From NCBI RefSeq assembly GCF_006788895.1, contig NZ_VFRA01000001.1, positions 248,001 through 312,000 on the forward strand: 64,000 nt of DNA, read 5' to 3'. Shown here piece after piece: positions 11,416 through 19,219 of the stretch (within the stretch, counting starts at the first letter, position 1; the number at the start of each line of letters is the position of its first letter). Below the pieces are notes generated by a model. That model had not been told where the DNA came from. It saw only the letters and a list, made by a program, of their open reading frames with translations, and did not search any database. The stretch is from Rhodoglobus vestalii (GTDB taxonomy: Bacteria; Actinomycetota; Actinomycetes; Actinomycetales; Microbacteriaceae). The translations under genes were made by a program, and so were the position numbers.

Positions 11416-11451
11416 GTGGGGTACTCCAGTTTGGGTGAGCGCAGCGAAGAT

Positions 11452-13185
11452 TCACCAGCGCAATGGCAGGTCCGGTCCCGACGATTCCGACGGAGTAACA
11501 CGGTAGGTAGTAAGTGTCTGGGCCATGATGTCTCGGAAGGTTGAGGCTATCGCGCCGGAGTATATGGTATCTGGAATACCTGCGGTCGCGATCACAACGT
11601 ATTCGGGGTTGTCGGCGGGAGCGAGTCCCGCATAAGAAATAACCACTTTGCGACCGTAGCCACCGTCTTCGGCGACCTGAGCCGTTCCGCTCTTTACTGC
11701 AACGCGGTAGCCCGGTATTTGGAGGTTCGGTGCCGATCCACTTGAGCTGTACACCATCTCCATCATCTGCAATGTCTGCTGGGAGGCTTCCGGTGAAATG
11801 ACCCGGGTGCCTTCGACCGATGGTGTGTCTGTGACACTCCCGTCGGGCCAGTAGCAGCCTTCTACGAGAGCGGGTGGAACCCGCACCCCGCCGTTGCCGA
11901 GCGCTTGATAGGCGCTCGCCATTTGCACCGACGTCACGCTGAGACCTTGACCGAACTGAACAGCGTAGTTGGTGCGTGAATCCCAGTCGTTGGAATCGTA
12001 GAGTGCGCCGCTCGACTCACCATTGAAGTCAATTCCGGTTTCTTCGCCGAACCCGAAGCTCTGAAGGTAGTCGTGACGGGCCGATGCCTTCAACAGTTCT
12101 GTGTACTGAGCGATCGCAGTATTGGATGACTCGACGAGTGCTCCGGCAAGAGTCAATCTCTGGTCCTCGTGATAGAACGAATCACTGATCACCCCACCGC
12201 CGTTCGCCAAGTCGAGCGCGTAGGGTGACACGACTTGAGTGCGCTGGTTCGCAACGCCGGCATCGATCAGTGATGCCGCCGTCAGGACCTTCACTGTGGA
12301 GCCGGGCTCGTACGGGGTGCTGAAGGCACGAGAGCCGAGGTCCCGGACATCAGAAAGATTCACATTATTGGGGTCAACGGTAGGCCAATCGCTCACCGCA
12401 AGTAGGTGTCCGTCGCTGACCCGCATGACAACGGCCGTGGCCCAGGTGGCTCCCAATGCTTCGGCAGTCTGAGCCATGCGCTGCTGAACGTAAAATTGCA
12501 GATCGCGATCGACGGTGAGTTTCAGGGTGCCACCATTTTTCTGCTCAATCATGTCGACGGAGCTTCCCGGGAGTGCCACCCCATCTTCACCCCGGGCATA
12601 ACTTGCTTCGCCATCTTGGCTCGCGAGGCATTCCTTTTCTGTCAGCTCAAGCCCCGCCTGCGCGCCATCGGTTCCCATGAACCCAACAAGATTGCCGGCG
12701 ATTTCTCCGTTGGGATAGCTGCGCTCGGGACGCAACTCGAAGTACAGCCAGGCAATGTCAAGCTCAAGAACGGCTTGATATTGCTCGAGCGTGATGCCCT
12801 TAGCTAAGTATTCAAAATCAGACTCCGGGTTCTCCAGAATCATTGTGAGTAGCGCGGTGGGGTCTCCCCCGATGACCGAGGTGATCTTTGTGAGCTCTTC
12901 CAAGACGACCACTGACGCGTTTTCGCGGAGCAGGGTAACGCGTGGCGAAATCACGATGTCAAAGCGTTCGACACTGTCAGCAAGGACAGCACCTCGCGTG
13001 TCTACGATGTCGCCGCGCGTGCCGTATGTCACACGCGTAAGTGTGCGCTTGGTGTCAGCTTCGGCCGTCAGTGCCTCAGCTTGCACAACTTGGAGGTCGA
13101 TGAGTCGAACCAAGAATACGGTGCTCAACGCGAGAATCGTGAAGACCACGAAGGAAACTCTCGCACGGGTTGAGCGCGGCTTCAT
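11452..13185 (-). CDS. ftsI: Septal penicillin-binding protein FtsI (class B transpeptidase)
   Basis: A class B penicillin-binding protein, the FtsW partner that crosslinks septal peptidoglycan. The 577 residues have one N-terminal membrane anchor (about 10-30), a dimerisation domain (TYGTRGDIVDTRGAVLA), and a transpeptidase domain with the catalytic STVK motif (in YEPGSTVKVLTAA), the SSN motif (ESSNTAIAQY) and KSGTAQV. No PASTA domain is visible after the KSG box. It lies 28 bp downstream of ftsL. Confidence 0.96.
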   Translation of the reverse strand: MKPRSTRARVSFVVFTILALSTVFLVRLIDLQVVQAEALTAEADTKRTLTRVTYGTRGDIVDTRGAVLADSVERFDIVISPRVTLLRENASVVVLEELTKITSVIGGDPTALLTMILENPESDFEYLAKGITLEQYQAVLELDIAWLYFELRPERSYPNGEIAGNLVGFMGTDGAQAGLELTEKECLASQDGEASYARGEDGVALPGSSVDMIEQKNGGTLKLTVDRDLQFYVQQRMAQTAEALGATWATAVVMRVSDGHLLAVSDWPTVDPNNVNLSDVRDLGSRAFSTPYEPGSTVKVLTAASLIDAGVANQRTQVVSPYALDLANGGGVISDSFYHEDQRLTLAGALVESSNTAIAQYTELLKASARHDYLQSFGFGEETGIDFNGESSGALYDSNDWDSRTNYAVQFGQGLSVTSVQMASAYQALGNGGVRVPPALVEGCYWPDGSVTDTPSVEGTRVISPEASQQTLQMMEMVYSSSGSAPNLQIPGYRVAVKSGTAQVAEDGGYGRKVVISYAGLAPADNPEYVVIATAGIPDTIYSGAIASTFRDIMAQTLTTYRVTPSESSGPDLPLRW

Positions 13186-13213
13186 CGAATTCCCCCTCTG
13201 TCGATCACGTCAA

Positions 13214-13816
13214 TCATCGTGTCACTGGCGCGGGAATTGCGTTATTCGCTAATTCTGGCGCGGCGGTCGATGCCCCGGCAACCGTTGCCGTTGCCCTTGA
13301 CGCTGCTGCTGCTGCTGCAGCTTGTACGGCGTCCGCGGCAGCCGCCTCAGCGCTCACCAAAGGCATCGCGGTCAGAAGTGTATTTCCGACTAGCCCACAC
13401 GTTCCGCCACAGCCGGTCGGGTCTGCGCTGCCGGGAAGGCGAAAAACTGATCCATCGGCAATGTTTAGCGAGTAGGGAGTCGCATTGGGAACCATCCCGA
13501 ATCCCGCCGCCTGAGTGGCGAGGTTCTGAGATGACGACTGTAGCGCCAACGATTCGAGCAGGTTTTGCTCGGTGCGATTCAAAAGTTTTTGCTGATCCTG
13601 CAACGAATCAATCTGGTACGCACCCTGAGTCACCACAATGCTGAGCAGCAACTGTGCAGCCAAGATGAGGAAAAGACTTGCAACAGTCACCACCGCGTAG
13701 AGCACCCGGGGGCGGGCCTGACGCTGCGCCCGGGTCGTGACAATTTCAATGTGCGACGGACGCGGGCGCGGGTTCTGTGAAGGCTGTGGCTCTGCATATG
13801 CGAGGTTCGTGCTCAT
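13214..13816 (-). CDS. ftsL: FtsL-like divisome protein
   Basis: A 200-residue bitopic protein between rsmH and ftsI, the position of ftsL. It has a basic cytoplasmic N-terminus of about 35 residues and one membrane segment (about 39-62: VLYAVVTVASLFLILAAQLL). A periplasmic helix follows (GAYQIDSLQDQQKLLNRTEQNLL, described as about residues 66-92), with the Leu spacing of an FtsL coiled coil. The tail from about 150 is very Ala-rich, low-complexity and longer than in typical FtsL. The start overlaps the rsmH stop by 4 bp. The call rests on position and topology because FtsL sequences are poorly conserved. Confidence 0.8.
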   Translation of the reverse strand: MSTNLAYAEPQPSQNPRPRPSHIEIVTTRAQRQARPRVLYAVVTVASLFLILAAQLLLSIVVTQGAYQIDSLQDQQKLLNRTEQNLLESLALQSSSQNLATQAAGFGMVPNATPYSLNIADGSVFRLPGSADPTGCGGTCGLVGNTLLTAMPLVSAEAAAADAVQAAAAAAASRATATVAGASTAAPELANNAIPAPVTR

Positions 13817-14766
13817 GAGATGACCCGCATTCGTTCAATTGCTCGCAATCGCACCGGCTTCGCGCGGGGGTTAGTGAGTTGTTCTGCAGCGCTGGCCTGT
13901 TCTGAACCGCGAACGAGGAGCGTCAACTCGGGAGCGTGCTCCGGAAGCTCCACCGGGAGTCCCGCCGGAGCAGTCGAGCGTGAACGACGCTGGAGTTCGC
14001 GTTTTACGATTCGATCCTCAAGCGATTGGTAGGCCAACACGACCATCCGACCGCCGATCGCCAATGAACCAATCGCGGCCGGGATCGCACTCTCCAGCAC
14101 CGAGAGCTCTTCATTGACTTCGATGCGAAGTGCCTGGAATACCCGCTTGGCGGGATGCCCGGCGCGTTGAGCTGCCGCAGGAGTCGCCGCGATGATCAGT
14201 TCAACCAGCTGGGCCGAAGTAACGAGAGGCTGCTGCTCACGGAATTGCACAATGCGGCTAGCGAAGCGTGGAGCCAACTTCTCGTCTCCGTAAGCGTAGA
14301 AGATGCGGCGCAGTTCAAGCTCACTGTAGGTAGCGAGGATGTGCTCGGCGGTGACGGGAGTCGAGACATCCATTCGCATATCTAGCGGAGCGTCGTGTGA
14401 GTACGAAAACCCCCGCTCAATCCGGTCAAGTTGGAGGGAAGAGACGCCGAGGTCAAAGAAGATGCCCTGAGCTTTCGAGAATCCCAACGAAGCGAGTGCC
14501 TGCGGAATTTTGTCGTACACAGCATGAACGAAGTGCGTGCGGCCTGCGAAAGGCTGAAGCCGACGTCTAGCGATCGCAAGGGCATCCTCGTCTCTATCAA
14601 TCCCCACCAGAGTGAGATCAGGGAAACGCTGGAGGAATGCCTCCGCGTGGCCGGCCATCCCGAGGGTTCCGTCAACCAGAACAGCAGCGGGTGCGCTAAG
14701 TGCCGGTGCGAGCAGTTCAACGGACCGCTCGAGCAGCACTGGGGTGTGGATTGTGTTGTCTGTCAT
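13813..14766 (-). CDS. rsmH: 16S rRNA (cytosine-1402-N4)-methyltransferase RsmH
   Basis: RsmH (MraW) methylates N4 of C1402 in 16S rRNA using SAM. The 317 residues start with HTPVLLERSVELL. They carry the SAM-binding segment VDGTLGMAGHAEAFL, GIDRDEDAL, FDLGVSSLQLDRIERGFSY, and the C-terminal LAYQSLEDRIVKREL motif. It is the second gene of the dcw cluster, 98 bp after mraZ. Confidence 0.97.
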   Translation of the reverse strand: MTDNTIHTPVLLERSVELLAPALSAPAAVLVDGTLGMAGHAEAFLQRFPDLTLVGIDRDEDALAIARRRLQPFAGRTHFVHAVYDKIPQALASLGFSKAQGIFFDLGVSSLQLDRIERGFSYSHDAPLDMRMDVSTPVTAEHILATYSELELRRIFYAYGDEKLAPRFASRIVQFREQQPLVTSAQLVELIIAATPAAAQRAGHPAKRVFQALRIEVNEELSVLESAIPAAIGSLAIGGRMVVLAYQSLEDRIVKRELQRRSRSTAPAGLPVELPEHAPELTLLVRGSEQASAAEQLTNPRAKPVRLRAIERMRVIS

Positions 14767-14864
14767 GGGGTTAGGGCTAGGTCTCGGAGGCTGATCCCCA
14801 TCCGATGCGACCTGATATCGGGGAAGAAAATCAGGGCGTTCGGCTGGGAGTCAGCGCCAAAGAT

Positions 14865-15296
14865 CTAAAAGAGTCCCGGAATCACCTCCTCCGTGGTGTT
14901 GACGAAATCTGCTTCGTTGGCCGCGTAATAGGTGTTCCAAGCCTCGGTGTCCCAGATCTCAGCGCGGTTACCCGCGCCAATTACGGTGAGATCCCGGCCG
15001 AGCCCGGCGTAGTCGCGCAGCGCAGCAGGAAGGGTGACCCGGTGCTGCTTGTCGGGGGTTTCCTGATTAGCGCCAGAGAGAAAGAGCCGCAGGAAATCGC
15101 GACCCTGCTTGCTCGTGACCGGCGCCTGGCGAATTTTCTCGTGCATTACTTCAAACTCGCGCTGGCTGAAGACATAGAGGCAACGCTCCTGCCCCCGCGT
15201 AACCACGACGCCAGAGGCAAGTTCTTCACGGAACTTTGCCGGAAGGATGATGCGGCCCTTGTCGTCGAGCTTGGGGGCATGGGTGCCTAGAAACAC
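14865..15296 (-). CDS. mraZ: Transcriptional regulator MraZ
   Basis: MraZ is an AbrB-fold DNA-binding protein that controls its own dcw operon. The 143 residues contain two MraZ half-domains, each with a conserved DxKGR-type motif: [16 protein letters not shown] near residue 9 and [17 protein letters not shown] near residue 80. The start is GTG (15294-15296) with a GGGGAGG ribosome-binding site. It is the first gene of the cluster, and candidate MraZ-binding repeats lie 40-65 bp upstream. Confidence 0.96.
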   Translation of the reverse strand: MFLGTHAPKLDDKGRIILPAKFREELASGVVVTRGQERCLYVFSQREFEVMHEKIRQAPVTSKQGRDFLRLFLSGANQETPDKQHRVTLPAALRDYAGLGRDLTVIGAGNRAEIWDTEAWNTYYAANEADFVNTTEEVIPGLF

Positions 15297-15335
15297 GACA
15301 GCCTCCCCTCGTTCTCCGGCCCGGATTCAGGTTTC

Positions 15336-15361
15336 CTCCACTTTACTCCACTCTCAACCAC
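15336..15361 (-). promoter_or_regulatory. Candidate MraZ-binding boxes upstream of mraZ
   Basis: Reading the minus strand, three hexamers occur at exact 10-bp spacing: GTGGTT (15356-15361), GTGGAG (15346-15351) and GTGGAG (15336-15341). Known MraZ operators are three or four direct repeats of a TGGG-type pentamer with 5-bp spacers (10-bp period) upstream of mraZ, so spacing and location fit. The core here is GTGGA/T rather than TGGGA. The assignment is inferred from this pattern. Confidence 0.6.
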
Positions 15362-15487
15362 AAATCGAAGGTTTTTGGGCGGAATTCATGAAGATGCCTG
15401 AAAAAGGCCCGGAAGCATAAGGAAATCAGAGTGGAGGAAATTTGAGCAGCTTTTCTAAAAACCCCGGTATTGACCAGCTTTGGGCAC

Positions 15488-15518
15488 AAAAAAAGGACCA
15501 GCCCGGAGGCTGGTCCTT
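15488..15518 (-). terminator. Rho-independent terminator of the DUF3040 gene
   Basis: A perfect 11-bp stem (15493-15503 paired with 15508-15518, loop CGGA as read on the plus strand) is followed on the minus strand by a run of seven T (plus-strand A 15488-15494, partly in the stem). It sits about 20 bp beyond the stop of the minus-strand DUF3040 gene, and so separates that gene from the mraZ promoter region. Confidence 0.85.
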
Positions 15519-15539
15519 GAAAGTGGAGTGGCTGGGAGG

Positions 15540-15923
15540 CTATCCGCGACCGTCCTGGCGACGATCCCAACGATCGTTAATCGTGTCCATGAACGATGCT
15601 CCGCGTTTGGGAGTGCGCCGCGAGGCAGAAGGAGGTGCGGCAGACTCAGCATCAGAAGCAGACAGACGCCCCGGCGCTACAAACAACAGAACGCCAACGA
15701 ACATCACCACAAACCCCAGCACACCGACGAGCGGTTGTTGGATGATGACCCCGGTCAGCAGCGAAATAATGCCCGCGACCCCGACCAGTACACCGATCAC
15801 CATCATTCGGTAGTTGGGCTTGCCACGACGGGGGCCAACAGCACTGACGAAATCAGCGTCGTTTTGATAGAGACTGCGCTCCATCTCATCGAGGGCCCGC
15901 TGCTCTTGCTCTGAAAGCGGCAT
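15540..15923 (-). CDS. DUF3040 membrane protein
   Basis: A 127-residue protein of the actinobacterial DUF3040 family, usually found next to mraZ. The conserved N-terminus MPLSEQEQRALDEMERSLYQNDADF is followed by two adjacent membrane segments (about 40-56 and 60-84) and a short hydrophilic tail. The function is unknown; the constant position beside the dcw cluster suggests an envelope-related role. It has its own terminator. Confidence 0.9.
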   Translation of the reverse strand: MPLSEQEQRALDEMERSLYQNDADFVSAVGPRRGKPNYRMMVIGVLVGVAGIISLLTGVIIQQPLVGVLGFVVMFVGVLLFVAPGRLSASDAESAAPPSASRRTPKRGASFMDTINDRWDRRQDGRG

Positions 15924-15996
15924 TCCAATCCCCTCTCTTTGGGATCTACGGCTATTGCTCCATAGTACGCCCCGTTTCAGTCGCTAGGCTAGACAG

Positions 15997-17115
15997 GTGC
16001 CTGAGAGTAACCAGTTAGTTGACCTTGTCCAGCTGAAAATTGATGAGTTTCTCGCTGAGAAGCGTGCCGGACTCAACACCATTGCGCCGGAGCTCACTGC
16101 TCTCACCGATGTCGGGGCTTCACTGCTCTCTGGTGGTAAGCGGTTCCGGGCACTGTTCTGTTACTGGGGTTGGCAGTCTGTAGCCGGTATTCCCTCGTCA
16201 GAAAGCCCACTCAACGACGATGCCGTGTCGAAGGAACTGCCGGGTGTGCTCATGTCCGCCTCTGCACTCGAACTGTTCCATGCCGCAGCCCTCGTGCACG
16301 ACGACATCATGGACCGGTCAGACACGCGCAGGGGCGCACCTGCCGCGCACCGCCGCTTCGAGCAGATGCACCTCGATGGTGGCTGGGCCGGCGACGCGGA
16401 GGCCTACGGGCAGTCCGCGGCGCTACTCCTCGGCGACCTGCTGCTTGGCTGGAGTGACGAACTTCTCGGGCGCGGACTCGCGCTACTTCCTCGCCCTTCG
16501 GCGCTCGCCGCGCGCAAGGAATTCATGACAATGCGCACAGAAGTTATGGCGGGCCAATATCTCGACATCCACGACGAGAGCGCATGGGCAAGCTACCCCG
16601 AATCCGGAGCACTCGAGCGTGCGCAGCGCGTACTGGTGTACAAGTCGGCGAAATACAGCGTTGAAGCGCCTCTCGCGGTGGGGGCAAGCCTCGGTGCCGG
16701 CAGCGATGAGCAGATCGCAGCGCTACGATCCTTCGGGCTCCCACTCGGAGTTGCATTCCAGCTGCGCGACGATATTTTGGGAGTGTTCGGCGACCCAGAG
16801 CTGACCGGTAAGCCCGCCGGGGATGACCTGCGCGAAGGTAAACGGACCGCGATTATCGCGATTGCTCGCCAAAAATTGTCCGGTAGCGCCAACTCAATCT
16901 TGGACGAGCTCCTCGGAGACCCGGATCTCACCACGGAGCAGGTGAACATGATTCGCTCGACGTTGCAAGAGTCAGGCGCCGTAGACCAGATCGAGAAGGT
17001 TATCGGTCGCAACCTCGAGCGCGCGTGCGAAGCGATTGAAGGGGCTAACCTGGCTCCGACTGCTCGCACACAACTTCTCGAACTAGCCACAGCAGCGACG
17101 ACACGGTCGTCATAG
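15997..17115 (+). CDS. Polyprenyl diphosphate synthase (geranylgeranyl-PP synthase type)
   Basis: A 372-residue trans-isoprenyl diphosphate synthase that condenses IPP with allylic diphosphates. The first Asp-rich motif DDIMDRSDTRRG is near residue 106, and the second is LRDDILGVFGD near residue 257. GGKRFRALFCYWGW near residue 48 is the IPP-binding region. The start is GTG. The synteny matches mycobacterial idsA2/grcC2 (Rv2173), which also precedes an Rv2175c homologue and the PknL kinase. Product chain length cannot be read from the sequence by eye. Confidence 0.92.
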   Translation: MPESNQLVDLVQLKIDEFLAEKRAGLNTIAPELTALTDVGASLLSGGKRFRALFCYWGWQSVAGIPSSESPLNDDAVSKELPGVLMSASALELFHAAALVHDDIMDRSDTRRGAPAAHRRFEQMHLDGGWAGDAEAYGQSAALLLGDLLLGWSDELLGRGLALLPRPSALAARKEFMTMRTEVMAGQYLDIHDESAWASYPESGALERAQRVLVYKSAKYSVEAPLAVGASLGAGSDEQIAALRSFGLPLGVAFQLRDDILGVFGDPELTGKPAGDDLREGKRTAIIAIARQKLSGSANSILDELLGDPDLTTEQVNMIRSTLQESGAVDQIEKVIGRNLERACEAIEGANLAPTARTQLLELATAATTRSS

Positions 17116-17128
17116 CAGCAGTCGAACG

Positions 17129-17470
17129 TTAGAAGCCGAGCGCCTGAGCGACGCGTCGTACTTCTGCTTTTCTTCCCGCCCGAAGGGCTTCGATCGGCGG
17201 CACACCCAAACTCGGTTCGCTGCTCAGCAGCCAGTTCATCGATTCCCCAGCGCTGAAGCCAGCATCGCGCAGCACGACGACGGTTCCCTTGAGCTCGCGC
17301 AGCGGAGCGCCATCGGTAATGAAGACCTCTGGAACCTGCCATACGCCATCGATTTTGCTGGCGAGCAATGCACCCTCTTCGATGAGACGACGGACTTGAC
17401 TAACCTTCAGGCCTAGTTGCGCGGTCAGGTCGTTAATGGTGAGCCAGTTGGTGGCTGATAATTCGGTCAC
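17129..17470 (-). CDS. Rv2175c-like winged-helix DNA-binding protein
   Basis: A 113-residue protein with an N-terminal helix-turn-helix (LTINDLTAQLGLKVSQVRRLIEEG, about 10-33) and a C-terminal domain (LKGTVVVLRDAGFSAGESMNWLL) matching Mycobacterium tuberculosis Rv2175c. In that organism Rv2175c is phosphorylated by the adjacent kinase PknL, which alters DNA binding. A PASTA kinase gene lies 1.7 kb away here, so the same pairing is likely. It is convergent with the polyprenyl synthase gene. Confidence 0.85.
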   Translation of the reverse strand: MTELSATNWLTINDLTAQLGLKVSQVRRLIEEGALLASKIDGVWQVPEVFITDGAPLRELKGTVVVLRDAGFSAGESMNWLLSSEPSLGVPPIEALRAGRKAEVRRVAQALGF

Positions 17471-17673
17471 CCATTAAGAGTGCCACGACGCATGGGAAGA
17501 ACCTGACAGTTCGCGCGGGAGGAACCAACAATTGGTTCGCGCTTTTAGATAACACCAGTCACATTAGCCACATCTATCACACTAGTTGACAGTAGATTGC
17601 TTCTGTGACAGATTTGAGCCCTGATTTAGGTGGTCACAGACACCTCCTCGGGGCCGGGAGCAGGAAGAGCGTT

Positions 17674-19164
17674 ATGACACATTTCACTTTCGATGACACA
17701 GACAGTGTCGCGAATAAAGTTTTTGCTGGGCTTGTTCCGGCAGCAGTCGACAACAGTGAGCGCATGGGCCGCCTCACCCAGCAACGAGCACGAATGAACC
17801 GCACCTTTATGAATACGGTTCCCGTAATCTTGGTCGGCTCGCTTGCGGCCGCGACATTCAACCTCACCGGACCCGTCGAACCTGTCAACGCCAAGACACC
17901 GAATGACCCGCGGCTCTCAACCGAGCACGCCAACAAGCCGACCGGAACCGTTCCCGCATCGGTGAGCCAGACAACAGCGACCGTCCTGAGTCCGGCGCCC
18001 GCCGCATACACAGTGCGGGAAGGCGACACCGTCAGCGACGTAGCGTCCCGCTACGGACTTTCCACTGCATCCGTTCTCGCCCTCAATGGGCTCAGCTGGT
18101 CGTCGATGATCTTTCCTGGCCAAGAGCTCAAGCTCACCAAAGGATCAGCAGCAGCACTGCCGAGCGTGAACCACACCAAAACGACTAACGGCGAGTACAC
18201 CATCGTCGCCGGTGACACGATCAGCGGAATCGCAAACAAATTTGGCGTCTCGACAATCTCCGTGATGTCAGCCAACGGGCTGGGCTGGTCGAGCATCATC
18301 TATCCGGGTCAAACGATAGTGATTCCTGGCAACCTCAGCACTCCCAGTGATGACACGCAAGAGTCCGACTTCACTACCGAAGACGGCGATGGCGATGGCG
18401 CAAGGGCTAGCGACCCGGATTCAGCCCCTGACACCCGCACCGCGCCGCAAACCGACAGCGCAACGAGCGAGCCAGACCCCGCAGATGCTGCTGCGGAACC
18501 TGGACAACCGCCAGTGGAACCCGAAGACGCCGCACCGGCACCTGCGCCAGCTCCCGCACCGGCGCCCCTCGGTGGAAGCAGCTACCTCGTCGTTTCCGGC
18601 GACACGATCTCGGCAATTGCTCAGCGCCTCGGACTCTCCACACAGGCACTACTCGACGCCAACGGTCTCAGCCACTCAAGCATGATTTACATTGGCGACA
18701 CACTAACGATTCCGTCACCGAGCTCAGCTCCTGCCAGTAGCGGTGGCAGCGTGACCTACCTCACGGCAGAAATGCGCACCAATGCTCAGGTCATCATCCA
18801 AGTGGGCCGCGACCTCGGAGTCTCCGACTACGGAATAACGATTGCTCTCGCCACTGCCATGCAGGAGTCAAGTTTGCGAAATCTCAACTGGGGTGACCGC
18901 GACTCTGTAGGACTCTTCCAGCAGCGACCAAGTTCGGGGTGGGGAACAATTGAGCAGCTCACGACACCATCGCACTCGGCGCGGCTTTTCTATGGCGGAC
19001 CGAGCAACCCAAATAAGGGCAAGACACGGGGACTTCTTGAGATCTCAGGTTGGCAAAACATGAGCCTGACGCGCGCGGCACAAGCAGTGCAGATTTCGGG
19101 ACACCCCAACGCCTACGCAAAGTGGGAGACATCTGCCCGTTCGTGGCTACAACAACTCGGCTAA
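17674..19164 (+). CDS. Secreted or membrane-anchored LysM wall protein with lytic-transglycosylase-like C-terminus
   Basis: From the ATG at 17674, which has a GGAAGAG ribosome-binding site, the protein has 496 residues. A longer GTG start at 17605 is open but overlaps likely promoter elements. One hydrophobic segment (about 47-67) anchors or exports the chain. Three LysM peptidoglycan-binding repeats follow at about 111-154, 174-217 and 303-346, the second and third separated by an acidic, Pro/Ala-rich linker. The C-terminal domain (about 362-496; ATAMQESSLRNLNWGDRDSVGLFQQRPS) resembles the lysozyme-like domains of actinobacterial wall enzymes, with a Glu in the MQESSL motif as candidate catalytic residue. 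It precedes the PASTA kinase. Confidence 0.85.
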   Translation: MTHFTFDDTDSVANKVFAGLVPAAVDNSERMGRLTQQRARMNRTFMNTVPVILVGSLAAATFNLTGPVEPVNAKTPNDPRLSTEHANKPTGTVPASVSQTTATVLSPAPAAYTVREGDTVSDVASRYGLSTASVLALNGLSWSSMIFPGQELKLTKGSAAALPSVNHTKTTNGEYTIVAGDTISGIANKFGVSTISVMSANGLGWSSIIYPGQTIVIPGNLSTPSDDTQESDFTTEDGDGDGARASDPDSAPDTRTAPQTDSATSEPDPADAAAEPGQPPVEPEDAAPAPAPAPAPAPLGGSSYLVVSGDTISAIAQRLGLSTQALLDANGLSHSSMIYIGDTLTIPSPSSAPASSGGSVTYLTAEMRTNAQVIIQVGRDLGVSDYGITIALATAMQESSLRNLNWGDRDSVGLFQQRPSSGWGTIEQLTTPSHSARLFYGGPSNPNKGKTRGLLEISGWQNMSLTRAAQAVQISGHPNAYAKWETSARSWLQQLG

Positions 19165-19219
19165 GCGTCCGAACAGCCGTGTCTAGCGGCACTCTTCACG
19201 CTCGGAACTTTAGACTCGC

